In this document: piece by piece, positions 39,283 to 49,598 of the stretch
How the letters are laid out: every line of letters begins with the position of its first letter
Position numbering within the stretch: position 1 is the first letter of the stretch
DNA from: CAWBUW01 sp963792075
GTDB taxonomy: Bacteria; Chloroflexota; Anaerolineae; Anaerolineales; UBA4823
Direction: 5' to 3'
Length of the DNA stretch: 64,000 bases
Assembly: GCA_963792075.1 (NCBI GenBank)
Contig: CAWBUW010000012.1
Span: forward strand, 1,302,001-1,366,000
The notes under the pieces: generated by a model
What the model was told of the DNA's origin: nothing
The model's input: the letters and a program-made list of their open reading frames with translations, nothing else
Databases searched by the model: none
Made by a program: the position numbers and the translations under genes

Positions 39283-41838
39283 ATGAGCAAACAAGTAACC
39301 CTGACGATTGATGGGAAAACAGTCCAGGCCTCCGAGGGGATGTTGGTGGTGGACGCAGCCAAGCTGGTCGGGATTGATATCCCGGTCTTCTGCTACCATC
39401 CCAAGATGGAGCCTGTGGGCATGTGCCGCATGTGCCTGGTGGAAGTAGGCCGCCCGGTGATCGACCGCGGCACCGGCAAACCCGTGCTGAACGAAGACGG
39501 CTCGGTGAAGATCGCCTTTGGCCCCAAGCTGGAGACGGCCTGCACGCTGCCCGTATCGGAAGGCATGGTGATCGTCGGCCTGTCCGAGAAGGCGCTGGCG
39601 GCGCGCAAAGAAACTGTGGAGTTTATCCTCACCTCGCACCCCCTGGACTGCCCGGTGTGCGATAAAGGCGGCGAATGCCCGCTGCAGAACCTGACCATGG
39701 CGCATGGCTCAGGTGAAAGCCGTTTTCTCTATAACGAGAAGAAGCACAATGAAAAGCATGTGCCCCTGGGCGACCTGATCTACCTGGACCGCGAGCGCTG
39801 CATCCATTGCGCGCGCTGCGTGCGTTTCCAGAGCGAGGTCGCAGACGATGCGGTGATCGGTTTCTATCACCGCGGCCGCGCCTTGGAGATTGTGACTTTC
39901 TCTGACCCCGGCTTTGACTCTTACTTTTCCGGCAATACCACCGATATTTGCCCCGTGGGCGCGCTGACCACTGCGGACTTCCGCTTTGGCGCTCGCCCCT
40001 GGGAGCTGAAGCTGACAGCTTCGGTATGCGCTCAGTGTCCGGTAGGCTGCAACATTGTTTATAACGTGCGCCGGGAAGCGCGTTCGGACGGCGAGATCGT
40101 GATCAAACGCGCCATGCCGCGCCAGAACGAATCGGTCAATGAGATTTGGATGTGCGACAAGGGTCGCTTTACCTACCATTACACGGAGGGTACGCTCGCA
40201 CAGCCTCGCCTGGTTCAGCCGCTGGTGCGCCGCGCCGGGCAGTTGTCGCCGGCGAGTTGGGAAGACGCCCTGGAAGTGGCCGCGCAGCGTTTCAAAGCTG
40301 CGGGGGATGGCCTGTTGGTCCTGGCCAGCGGCCGCCTGGCGAACGAAGACCTGGGTAATTTGAATGACCTGGCCTTGCAGGCAGGCGGTAAGGTTGCGCT
40401 CTATACCGCGCAGGCTGGCGGCGACCTGGTCACACAGATTGGACTGGGCCAGGGGACGAACCTGGGCCAGTTGGGCGCAGGCAGCGCGATCCTGGTGGTG
40501 GCCTCGGACCTGGAAGAAGAAGCGCCGGTCTGGTGGCTGCGGGTCAAGCAGGCCGCGGAACGCGGCGCGACCTTGATCGTGGCCAACCCACGTGCGACCA
40601 AGCTAGACCGTGCTGCCAGCCATGTGCTGCGCTATCAGTACGGCAGTGAAGCCGCGATGGTGCTGGCGCTGGTCAATGCGCTTTCCGCCAAGCGGCCAGA
40701 GCTGCCGGCCAAAGTTGCGCTGACGCCTGAGCTGAAAGCAGCCGCCGAAGCCTTTGCGAAGGCCGAAAATGGGATTGTGATTTACGGCAGTGAAGGCCTG
40801 GGGCTGGAAGGCTCGCAGGCTTTGGCGCAGGCGTGTGCCAACCTGCTGATTAGCACCAACCATGTGGGCAAGGCGAACAATGGCTTGCTGGCAGTCTGGC
40901 GGCGGGCGAACGATCAGGGTGCCTGGGAAGTGGGCTTGCGCCCGGTGGCTGACCTGGCTGCAGCCTTAAAAGCTGCGCGGGCGATCTACATTGCAGCAGC
41001 CGACCCCGCCGGCGATGACCCGGCTCTGGCTGGCGCACTGCAAACAGCGCGTGAGAACGGCGCTTTTATCGTGGTGCAGGAGTTGTTCCAGACGGAGACA
41101 GGTGAGCTGGCGGATGTGGTCTTGCCCGCGCAGGCGAACACCGAGCGAGATGGCTCCTATACTTCCGGCGAGCGGCGCGTGCAGCGCTTCTACCCGGCAG
41201 TTTTGCCCAAAGCGGAGACCCGCCCCGATCACGAGATTACCGGGCAGATTGCCCGGCGCATGGGGTTGGACGTGGAAATTGGCTCTGTAGCGCACGTGCT
41301 GCAGCGCCTGGCAGCCTTTGCAGAGCTGGGCGCCAATCGCTATCGCAAACTATCTGAGACGCAGGAGCAGTGGCCCATCGTCGGGCGCGGCGACATGTAC
41401 TATGGCGGCACAAGCTACGAAAACAAGCAGGGTCTGGGGATCCAGCTTACTCCTGCTGCACAGCAGGGCAAGCTGCCCAGCCTGACCTGGCCGGAAGATG
41501 TGACCCTACCTGCTGCCGGTTCGACCGGCCTGGTGGCTGTGCCCGTCACTGTGTTATACGATCGCGGCCAGATGGTGACTTCCTCCACACTACTGCAAGC
41601 GCACATTCCGGCGCTGTTTATTGTCCTCAACCCCGAAGATGCGCCGCGCTTCAATCTGCAGGCAGGAGTGTTGGCTGAGGTCAGCCTGGGCGCGGATGAA
41701 TTCCGGGCAATTGTGCGGCTGGATGCCAGCCTGGCGGCGGGTTTCGTGTTGGTGCCCCGCAGCCTGGGCGTACCCTTGGAAGCACCTGCAGCGGTGGCTA
41801 AACTGCGCGCCGCAGAACCTGTCAAAGTGCGCGGTTAG
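39283..41838 (+). CDS. nuoG: NADH-quinone oxidoreductase subunit G
   Basis: An 851-residue iron-sulfur subunit. It has the N-terminal 2Fe-2S cluster (CYHPKMEPVGMCRMCLVEV), the His-Cys3 cluster (HPLDCPVCDKGGECPLQ), a 4Fe-4S site (CIHCARCVRF with ICPVGAL), and a further CAQCPVGCNIVYNVRRE cluster at the start of the molybdopterin-oxidoreductase-like domain. The large C-terminal domain has no cofactor motif that I can confirm. One bp after nuoF. Confidence 0.96.
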   Translation: MSKQVTLTIDGKTVQASEGMLVVDAAKLVGIDIPVFCYHPKMEPVGMCRMCLVEVGRPVIDRGTGKPVLNEDGSVKIAFGPKLETACTLPVSEGMVIVGLSEKALAARKETVEFILTSHPLDCPVCDKGGECPLQNLTMAHGSGESRFLYNEKKHNEKHVPLGDLIYLDRERCIHCARCVRFQSEVADDAVIGFYHRGRALEIVTFSDPGFDSYFSGNTTDICPVGALTTADFRFGARPWELKLTASVCAQCPVGCNIVYNVRREARSDGEIVIKRAMPRQNESVNEIWMCDKGRFTYHYTEGTLAQPRLVQPLVRRAGQLSPASWEDALEVAAQRFKAAGDGLLVLASGRLANEDLGNLNDLALQAGGKVALYTAQAGGDLVTQIGLGQGTNLGQLGAGSAILVVASDLEEEAPVWWLRVKQAAERGATLIVANPRATKLDRAASHVLRYQYGSEAAMVLALVNALSAKRPELPAKVALTPELKAAAEAFAKAENGIVIYGSEGLGLEGSQALAQACANLLISTNHVGKANNGLLAVWRRANDQGAWEVGLRPVADLAAALKAARAIYIAAADPAGDDPALAGALQTARENGAFIVVQELFQTETGELADVVLPAQANTERDGSYTSGERRVQRFYPAVLPKAETRPDHEITGQIARRMGLDVEIGSVAHVLQRLAAFAELGANRYRKLSETQEQWPIVGRGDMYYGGTSYENKQGLGIQLTPAAQQGKLPSLTWPEDVTLPAAGSTGLVAVPVTVLYDRGQMVTSSTLLQAHIPALFIVLNPEDAPRFNLQAGVLAEVSLGADEFRAIVRLDASLAAGFVLVPRSLGVPLEAPAAVAKLRAAEPVKVRG

Positions 41839-41863
41839 TGCCGCAGGCATAAACGAGGTGATT

Positions 41864-42886
41864 ATGGATGTTGGATCATGGATCGAATGGACGCTGAAAT
41901 CCGTTGTGCTGCTGCTGACAATGACACTCGGCTTTGCCTATGTGACTTTCTACGAGCGCAAGGCGCTGGCGCGTATGCAGGTGCGCATTGGGCCCAACCG
42001 CGCCGGCCCGGGTGGCTGGCTGCAGCCAATTGCGGATGCGGTCAAGCTGATCTTTAAAGAAGAGCTGATCCCGGCGAACGCACATAAGCTGATCTTCGTG
42101 CTGGCCCCGGTGATTACGGTGCTGCCCGCGCTGACGATTACTGCGGTCATCCCGTGGGGTGGCACGGTCCACATGTTCGGGCGGGACGTTTCCCTGGCCG
42201 TTGCCGATATCAACGTGGGCATGCTTTACATCACTGCCGTTGCCTCGATCGCGGTGTACGGCATCACGCTGGCAGGCTGGTCCTCGGATAATAAATACGC
42301 CATGCTCGGCGGGCTGCGCGCTTCTGCACAGATGGTCAGCTACGAGCTGGCCCTGGGCCTGGCTTTCGTGACCCCCATCATGCTGGCAGGTTCCATGCGC
42401 ATCTCTGATATCATCCGGGTGCAGGTGGAGAATGGTTTTTTGGGCTGGCTGGGCTACCTGGCGGCCCAACCACTATCGCCCATTATCTTCATGATCGCCA
42501 GCCTGGCGGAAGTGAACCGCGCCCCGTTTGATATGCCCGAAGCCGAGCAGGAGCTGACCGCCGGTTACCACGTGGAGTATTCGGGCATGAAGTTCGCTTT
42601 ATTCTTCATGGCAGAGTACATCAAGATGATCGCCGTGAGCATGATCGGCGCCACGCTCTTCTTCGGCGGGTACTGGGGACCTTTTGTGGACCGGTATCCT
42701 GGCCTGGGCCCGCTCTACCTGTTTATCAAGGTGATAATCTTGCTCTTTGGCATGATCTGGATCCGGGCGACCTTGCCCCGCATCCGCTATGACCGCCTGA
42801 TGGCGTTCGGTTGGAAAGTGCTGCTGCCGGCTGGCCTGATCAGTGTACTGTTTACTGCGTTCGTGATCTTAGTGTTTGGAGGGTAG
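41864..42886 (+). CDS. nuoH: NADH-quinone oxidoreductase subunit H
   Basis: A 340-residue membrane subunit at the junction of the two arms, with about eight spans. Landmarks are YVTFYERKALARMQVRIGPN, NRAPFDMPEAEQELTAGYHV and EYSGMKFALFFMAEYIKM. The start is ATG 41864; the longer upstream frame overlaps nuoG and is not used. Confidence 0.97.
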   Translation: MDVGSWIEWTLKSVVLLLTMTLGFAYVTFYERKALARMQVRIGPNRAGPGGWLQPIADAVKLIFKEELIPANAHKLIFVLAPVITVLPALTITAVIPWGGTVHMFGRDVSLAVADINVGMLYITAVASIAVYGITLAGWSSDNKYAMLGGLRASAQMVSYELALGLAFVTPIMLAGSMRISDIIRVQVENGFLGWLGYLAAQPLSPIIFMIASLAEVNRAPFDMPEAEQELTAGYHVEYSGMKFALFFMAEYIKMIAVSMIGATLFFGGYWGPFVDRYPGLGPLYLFIKVIILLFGMIWIRATLPRIRYDRLMAFGWKVLLPAGLISVLFTAFVILVFGG

Positions 42887-42890
42887 GGAT

Positions 42891-43403
42891 ATGGCCAACA
42901 GTGTTGTCGAACTGGCGCGTGGCATGTGGACCACGATGAAGATGATGTTCGAGAAACCGGTGACGATCCAGTACCCGGAGGTCAAGCGCCCGGTGCGCAC
43001 GCGTTTCAAAGGCCGCCATTTCCTCCAGCGTTATGACAATGGCCTGGAGCGCTGCATCGGCTGCTCGCTGTGTTCCGCCGCCTGCCCCGCAGACGCCATC
43101 TTCGTCGAAGCGGCTGAAAATACGGATGAAGAGCGCTATTCCCCTGGTGAGCGCTACGCCTCTACGTACGAAATCAACATGCTACGCTGCATCTTCTGCG
43201 GTTATTGTGAGGACGCCTGTCCCACGCAGGCGATCGTGCTGGGAGATAATTACGAGCTTTCTTTCACCGACCGCGCCGAAGCCATCTACACCAAGGAAAA
43301 GCTGCTGGTGCCGGTCAAGGAAGGTGGCAAGCCCACTCCCCAGCAAACAAAACCGGGTGAATTCACCCGCTCGATCCCCGTCATGGAAAATCCCAAGGAT
43401 TAA
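42891..43403 (+). CDS. nuoI: NADH-quinone oxidoreductase subunit I
   Basis: A 170-residue ferredoxin-like subunit with two 4Fe-4S clusters (N6a, N6b), from CIGCSLCSAACPADAIF and CIFCGYCEDACPTQAIV. The start is ATG 42891, 4 bp after nuoH, with GGAGGG upstream. Confidence 0.97.
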   Translation: MANSVVELARGMWTTMKMMFEKPVTIQYPEVKRPVRTRFKGRHFLQRYDNGLERCIGCSLCSAACPADAIFVEAAENTDEERYSPGERYASTYEINMLRCIFCGYCEDACPTQAIVLGDNYELSFTDRAEAIYTKEKLLVPVKEGGKPTPQQTKPGEFTRSIPVMENPKD

Positions 43404-43416
43404 AAGCGAGTAGCCT

Positions 43417-43935
<519 letters not shown>

Positions 43936-43951
43936 AGCTGGAGGAGGAGAA

Positions 43952-44254
43952 ATGGTGCCAACATCTTATTTCATTGGTTTGTCCGCCGTCCTGTTCACCA
44001 TAGGCGCGCTGGGTGTGTTGATCCGCCGCAACCCTATTGTGATCTTCATGTCAATTGAGTTAATGCTTAACTCAGGGAATCTGGCTTTCGTGGCCTTCGC
44101 CCGTTCGTATGCGGAATTGAACGGCCAAATTTTTGTGTTCTTCGTGATGACCGTGGCGGCGGCTGAAGTGGCAGTGGGCCTGGCGCTGATCGTGGCTATT
44201 TTCCGCACGAAGAAGAGCATCGATATCGATCAAATGAACCTGTTGAAAGGGTAG
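43952..44254 (+). CDS. nuoK: NADH-quinone oxidoreductase subunit K
   Basis: A 100-residue subunit with three spans. The two conserved membrane glutamates are in FMSIELMLNSGNLAFV and TVAAAEVAVGLAL. GGAGGAG precedes the ATG. Confidence 0.97.
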   Translation: MVPTSYFIGLSAVLFTIGALGVLIRRNPIVIFMSIELMLNSGNLAFVAFARSYAELNGQIFVFFVMTVAAAEVAVGLALIVAIFRTKKSIDIDQMNLLKG

Positions 44255-44263
44255 GAGAAAGCT

Positions 44264-45832
44264 ATGTTCTTAAGTGAAGTTGCTGCTGGATCGACAGGCT
44301 TTTTCTACCTGGTCCCGCTGGTCGTCTTCCTGCCATTAGCCGGGATGCTGCTGAACATCCTCTTCGGCCGCTGGTGGGGCGAAAAGGGCGTAAGCTGGAC
44401 GGCTTGCCTGGCCTCGGGCGGTGCTTTTGTGGTTTCTGTGCTGCTGGCGGTCTCGTTGGCCTCTGCGCACGACCCGGTGATCGTTCCCTTTGTGGAATGG
44501 ATCCATATCGGCACCTTGCAAATCGACTGGGCCTTCCGGGTAGATACGCTCTCGGCTACCATGATGCTGGTCGTTTCGGGCGTAGGCACGCTGATCCACA
44601 TTTTTGCGGTGGGCTACATGCATGAAGACGTGCGCATCCAGGGAGACCCCAAGAGCTATCCGCGTTTTTTCATCTACTTCAACCTCTTTATCGCCGCCAT
44701 GATGATCTTGGTCACGGGCAGCAGCTACCTGATGCTGTTCGTCGGCTGGGAAGGCGTCGGCCTGTGTTCGTACCTGCTGATCGGCTTCTGGTTCGATAAA
44801 GGCAAGGATGGCATTGGCAACGCCCTGGCCGCCAAGAAAGCCTTTATCACCAACCGCGTGGGCGACTTCGGTTTCCTGATTGCCATGTTCCTGATCTTCT
44901 GGAATTTCGGCGCTTTGGATTTCAACACCGTGTTTGCCAAGGTGTCCGAGGTTGCCACGGCTTCTCCAGGCGTGCTGATGGCGATCACACTCTTCATGCT
45001 GATCGGCGTGACCGGTAAATCTGCCCAATTCCCGCTGTATGTCTGGCTGCCCGATGCCATGGCCGGCCCAACCCCCGTCTCGGCGCTGATCCATGCTGCC
45101 ACGATGGTGACCGCCGGCGTGTACCTTGTGGCGCGTTCTTCGCCGCTGTATTCCAGTGTCCCCGATGCCCAATGGTGGGTGGCTACGATTGGCGCTGTGA
45201 CTGCCCTTTTCGCGGCCACGATCGCCCTGGGCCAGTTTGACATCAAGAAAGTGCTGGCGTATTCCACCATCAGCCAGCTTGGTTTCATGGTTGCCGCGGT
45301 GGGTTCGGGCGCTTATGTGGCCGGTATTTTCCACCTGGTGACGCACGCTTTCTTCAAGGCGCTGCTCTTCCTTAGCTCCGGTTCGGTCATCCTGGGCGTG
45401 GAGCATGGCCTGCACCATGTGGAGCAGGATCCGAAGTTAAAGAAAGGCATGAAGGGCGGGCACCATTTTGACCCGCAGGACATGCGTAACATGGGCGGCC
45501 TGGCCTCTCGTATGCGCACCACCACTGTCGTCTACGTGATCGGCGCCCTGGCGCTGGCGGGCATCGTCCCCTTGGCCGGCTTCTGGTCCAAGGATGAGAT
45601 CCTCCTGGAGACATACGAGAAATACGGCCACGTCTTCTGGATGCTGTTGATCTCGGCCTTTTTCACTGCGTTTTATATGACCCGCCAGGTCTGGTTGGTC
45701 TTTTTCGGGGAGCCGCGCAGCGCACCTGCGGAGCACGCCCACGACAATCCGCCGGTGATGACCGTGCCCTTGATGATCCTGGCCCTGCTTGCGGTGCTGG
45801 GTGGCGCGCTCGAACTTACCCTACCTGCATAA
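44264..45832 (+). pseudogene. nuoL: NADH-quinone oxidoreductase subunit L, N-terminal part (frameshifted)
   Basis: Encodes the first 522 residues of a proton-pumping antiporter-like subunit. It includes FIYFNLFIAAMMILVTGSSY, LFVGWEGVGLCSYLLIGFWF, the lysine-bearing VWLPDAMAGPTPVSALIHAA and FWSKDEILLETYEKYG. The frame ends early at 45832 in ALELTLPA. The next frame continues exactly where a normal NuoL would (NLPYLHNFEHWL), beginning at 45813. One extra base at 45806-45813 explains it. All other nuo genes are intact, so either this base is an assembly error or complex I lacks the long lateral helix. Confidence 0.9.
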
Positions 45833-46463
45833 CTTTGAGCACTGGCTGAGCTATACCCTGGAGGCAGGCCCCCATGCTGCAGAAACTGTGGAGACCGCCG
45901 CACCGGCAGCCGCCGAAGCGGCCCGCGGCGTACTTGGCGTTACCTGGGGTGGTCTGGACCCTGTGCTGGCGATCGGTTCGACTTTCCTGGCCCTGGGTGC
46001 CATTGGGATAGGCTACTACTTCTATGCCCGCCGCTTCCAGGCTTTGCAGAGTCTGCCTATCGCCCGGCGTCCAGATGACCCGCTGCGTGAGGTGATTGGC
46101 CCGCTGTTCTCGGCGTTTGAGAATAAGTACTGGGTGGATGAAATTTACAAGCTGTTCATCCTGGATACGTACGTGGCCGTGTCGAAGTTCCTGGCCGAGG
46201 TGATCGATTGGCGCTTCTGGCACGACTTCTTCCACGACGTGGTCATCGCGGGCGGCTATCGTTTTATCAGCCATACGCTGCTTGCCAACTTGGTAGATAC
46301 GCGCGGCATTGACGCCACGGCTAATGGCCTGGCGAAAAGCACACAGGGCCTGGCGGCCCGGTTGCGCCGGGTGCAAACAGGCCTGGTACGTAATTACGCC
46401 CTTGCGGTGATTGCCGGGGTCGTTCTGATCCTGGGTTATTTGAGCTACACGATCTTGAGATAA
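45813..46463 (+). pseudogene. nuoL: NADH-quinone oxidoreductase subunit L, C-terminal part
   Basis: Continues NuoL in the +1 frame: NLPYLHNFEHWLSYTLE, then hydrophobic spans and the lateral helix region (LFSAFENKYWVDEIYKLFIL, DWRFWHDFFHDVVIAGGYRF) and a last span (NYALAVIAGVVLILGYLSYT). It has no ribosome binding site or convincing start of its own; an in-frame start at 45789 lies inside the first part. With the first part it would give a protein of about 732 residues. Confidence 0.88.
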
Positions 46464-46487
46464 TCTTCGGACGAGGAAGACGAAAAC

Positions 46488-47999
46488 ATGGAATTCTTAA
46501 CCCATCCCCTTACCCTGGTCACCTTCCTGCCCCTGCTCGGTGCGCTGGTGATCTTATTCCTGCCCGCAGGGCAAAAGAACCTGATCCGCTGGACGGCGCT
46601 GGTCGCCTCGCTGGTCACCTTTGTGGCTTCGTTGGTGGTGCTGAGCCAGTTCAATGGCGCCAATGGTGATATGCAAATGGTGGTGCGCCTGCCCTGGATC
46701 CAGGTTTCCAACTTCAGCATGGAGTTCCACCTGGGTGTGGACGGCCTGAGCATCCTGCTGCTGCTGCTGACCACTTTCCTGACCCCCCTCTCCATCCTCT
46801 CAACCTGGACGGCGGTGCAAGAGCGGGTGAAGGACTTTATGATCTTCTTCCTGCTGCTGGAAATGGGCATGTTGGGCGTGTTTATTTCGCTCGACCTGTT
46901 CCTGTTCTACATTTTCTGGGAATTCACCCTGGTGCCGATGTATTTCCTGATCGGGATCTGGGGCGGCCCCCGACGTATGTATGCCGCGATCAAGTTCTTC
47001 CTGTACACCATGGCTGGCTCCATCCTGATGCTGCTGGCGATCCTGTGGCTGGGCCTCTCCCAGGGCACATTCTCTGTGCCTGATTTGATCGCCAGGGGCG
47101 GCATTCCCGCCAATACTCAGTTCTGGCTCTTCCTGGCCTTCGCGGCCGCCTTCGCAATCAAGGTGCCCATGTGGCCGCTGCACTCCTGGCTGCCGGATGC
47201 GCACGTGGAAGCGCCAACCGCGGGCTCGGTCATTCTGGCAGGTGTGCTGCTGAAGATGGGCACCTACGGTTTCCTGCGCTTCAACCTGCCCATGTTCCCG
47301 CATGCTGCAGTGCAGTTGGCCCCCTTCATGGCGCTGCTGGCTACGATCGGCATCCTGTATGGCGCGGCGGTCTCTTATGCGCAGAAAGACGTGAAGAAGC
47401 TGGTGGCCTACTCGTCCGTCAGCCACCTGGGCTTCGTCATGCTCGGCCTGTTCGCCATCAATGCCCAGGGCATCGAGGGTGGCATCTTGCAGATGATCAA
47501 CCACGGCTTGAGCACGGGTGCTTTGTTCTTGATCGTCGGTATGGTTTATGAGCGCCGCCACACGCGCGATATCGAGGCTTTTGGCGGCTTGTGGAAAGTG
47601 ATGCCGGTGTATGCGGTGCTGACGCTGATCGTGACGCTCTCCTCGATGGGTTTGCCCGGCCTGAACGGCTTTGTGGGTGAGTTCACCATCCTGCTGGGTG
47701 CCTTCGGCTCCAAAGCCATTGGCTCGTATTGGTATGCAGGTTTGTCCGCCCTCGGCGTGATCCTGGCGGCGGTCTATATGCTCTTCATGTTCCAGAAGTT
47801 GTTCCTTGGCCCATTGGACAAAGAGGAAAACAAAACCCTGAAAGACCTCAACTGGCGGGAAATTGCGATCCTCGTCCCGCTGCTGATCATGATCTTCTGG
47901 ATTGGTCTGTATCCCAAGCCCTTCTTTGATTTGATGGGCCCTACAGTGGAGAAACTGGTCGAGGCGATCAACGCTGCGGCCGTAGCCGGCCTGCCTTAG
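46488..47999 (+). CDS. nuoM: NADH-quinone oxidoreductase subunit M
   Basis: A 503-residue proton-pumping subunit with about 14 spans. Landmarks are MEFHLGVDGLSILLLLLTTF, FYIFWEFTLVPMYFLIGIWG with the key glutamate, FAIKVPMWPLHSWLPDAHVE and KKLVAYSSVSHLGFVMLG. Intact. Confidence 0.97.
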   Translation: MEFLTHPLTLVTFLPLLGALVILFLPAGQKNLIRWTALVASLVTFVASLVVLSQFNGANGDMQMVVRLPWIQVSNFSMEFHLGVDGLSILLLLLTTFLTPLSILSTWTAVQERVKDFMIFFLLLEMGMLGVFISLDLFLFYIFWEFTLVPMYFLIGIWGGPRRMYAAIKFFLYTMAGSILMLLAILWLGLSQGTFSVPDLIARGGIPANTQFWLFLAFAAAFAIKVPMWPLHSWLPDAHVEAPTAGSVILAGVLLKMGTYGFLRFNLPMFPHAAVQLAPFMALLATIGILYGAAVSYAQKDVKKLVAYSSVSHLGFVMLGLFAINAQGIEGGILQMINHGLSTGALFLIVGMVYERRHTRDIEAFGGLWKVMPVYAVLTLIVTLSSMGLPGLNGFVGEFTILLGAFGSKAIGSYWYAGLSALGVILAAVYMLFMFQKLFLGPLDKEENKTLKDLNWREIAILVPLLIMIFWIGLYPKPFFDLMGPTVEKLVEAINAAAVAGLP

Positions 48000-48036
48000 T
48001 CGCAGGCGCCTTTGGCGATGCGCACGGAGAAACGCT

Positions 48037-49494
48037 ATGAGTATCAGTGAGCTTTTGGCAAATACGCAGACGATCATGCCCCTGGCATTCTTGATGTTGT
48101 GGGCGTGTGTCCTGCTGTTGTTGGATTTGTTCATTCCCCACGAGCGGAAGGGGATTACCGCCCTGCTGGCTGCACTGGGGTTGGTGGTGTCGCTGGTCCT
48201 GGTGATCTTGCAGACCGGCCGGGAAGAGACCGCCTTCCGGGGGATGGTGTCTTTAGATGGCTTCTCGCTGTTTTTGCAGGTGTTGTTCCTGGCCAGTGGG
48301 TTGGCGGGGATTGCGCTGGCGTACGACTATAACAAACGCATGGGCCTGGAACGTGGCGAATACTACGTCTTGATGCTGCTCTCGATTGGCGGCATGATGA
48401 TGATGTCCATGGCTGCCGACCTGATCATGGTCTTCCTGGCCCTGGAATGGTTGTCGATCCCGTTGTATATCCTGTCTGGGTTTGCCCGCAACAATCCCGA
48501 ATCAGAGGAGTCGGCTTTGAAGTACTTCTTGCTCGGCGCTTACTCGGGCGGCTTTGTGCTCTATGGCACAGCGCTGATCTTTGGCGCCACGGCTTCCACT
48601 TCACTGGCAAAGATTGCGCTGGCGCTGCACGGCGCTACTACCAACCTGGGGCTGTTGGCCATCGGTGGTGCGCTCGTGCTGGTGGGCATCGGTTTCAAGG
48701 TTTCGGCGGTGCCCTTCCACATGTGGACGCCGGACGTGTACCACGGTGCGCCTTCGGCAGTCACCGGGTTCATGGCCGTGGGGGCCAAGGCTGCGGGTTT
48801 CGCCGCGCTGCTGCGGGTCTTTGTCACCTCATTCCCCACCGTGGCGTCCGACGTCGCGCCCCTGCTTTGGGGCATGGCGGCCCTGACGATGTTCCTGGGG
48901 AATATCGTGGCCATTGCGCAAAGCAATATCAAGCGCATGCTGGCGTACTCCAGCATCGCCCATGCCGGCTATATCCTCATGGCGCTGGTCAGCTACGCTC
49001 AGCCCAAGGTGACTGCGCATGCGATCGCCGCGGCGCTGGTGTACCTGGTGGCGTATGCCTTCACCAGCTTCGGTGCCTGGGCGGTGGTGGTGGCATTGGA
49101 GAAAGCGGCCGGGCAGGGGCTGGAGCTGAGGGATTATGCGGGCATGGGACGCAAATACCCTGCGCTGGCAGCCGCCATGGCGATCTTTATGCTCTCCTTC
49201 ACCGGTGTGCCGCCCACGCTGGGCTTTATCGGTAAGTTCTACTTGTTTGCCACTGCGTTGGAAGGCGGCCAGATCGCCCTGGCGGTGATCGGTGTGCTCA
49301 CTTCGCTCGTCTCTGCATACTACTACCTGCGCCTGATCGTGATCATGTATATGCAGGATGGCGAGCCGGTCGTGCGCAGCGAGCGCTGGCTGAACCTGAC
49401 CGTGTACGTTTCGGCGATTGCGGTCGTGGTGCTTTCCTTATTTGCCAGCCCGCTGTTCAACTGGGCTGCCGGCGCTTTGATGCGAGTGTATTAG
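48037..49494 (+). CDS. nuoN: NADH-quinone oxidoreductase subunit N
   Basis: A 485-residue proton-pumping subunit with about 14 spans. Landmarks are LIMVFLALEWLSIPLYILSG with the key glutamate, KYFLLGAYSGGFVLYGTALI, FKVSAVPFHMWTPDVYHGAP and IKRMLAYSSIAHAGYILMAL. Last gene of the operon, followed by a terminator. Confidence 0.97.
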   Translation: MSISELLANTQTIMPLAFLMLWACVLLLLDLFIPHERKGITALLAALGLVVSLVLVILQTGREETAFRGMVSLDGFSLFLQVLFLASGLAGIALAYDYNKRMGLERGEYYVLMLLSIGGMMMMSMAADLIMVFLALEWLSIPLYILSGFARNNPESEESALKYFLLGAYSGGFVLYGTALIFGATASTSLAKIALALHGATTNLGLLAIGGALVLVGIGFKVSAVPFHMWTPDVYHGAPSAVTGFMAVGAKAAGFAALLRVFVTSFPTVASDVAPLLWGMAALTMFLGNIVAIAQSNIKRMLAYSSIAHAGYILMALVSYAQPKVTAHAIAAALVYLVAYAFTSFGAWAVVVALEKAAGQGLELRDYAGMGRKYPALAAAMAIFMLSFTGVPPTLGFIGKFYLFATALEGGQIALAVIGVLTSLVSAYYYLRLIVIMYMQDGEPVVRSERWLNLTVYVSAIAVVVLSLFASPLFNWAAGALMRVY

Positions 49495-49531
49495 CACCTT
49501 TACGAAAGGTACTCGAATTATTGCGTGGACT

Positions 49532-49574
49532 GGGGCGGTGCCGGAAGTTGATTGGGCATCGCCCCGTTTGTTTT
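49532..49574 (+). terminator. Terminator of the nuo operon
   Basis: GGGGCGGTGCC (49532-49542) pairs with GGCATCGCCCC (49555-49565) apart from one G-T pair, and GTTTGTTTT follows. Confidence 0.8.
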
Positions 49575-49598
49575 CTCCCGAGGAAGGAGGAGATGGTG

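Noticed and set aside
45789..45813. The C-terminal NuoL part as an independent gene starting at 45789
   Set aside because: That start lies inside the N-terminal part, lacks a ribosome binding site and would add residues not seen in NuoL. The two parts join exactly when one base is removed.
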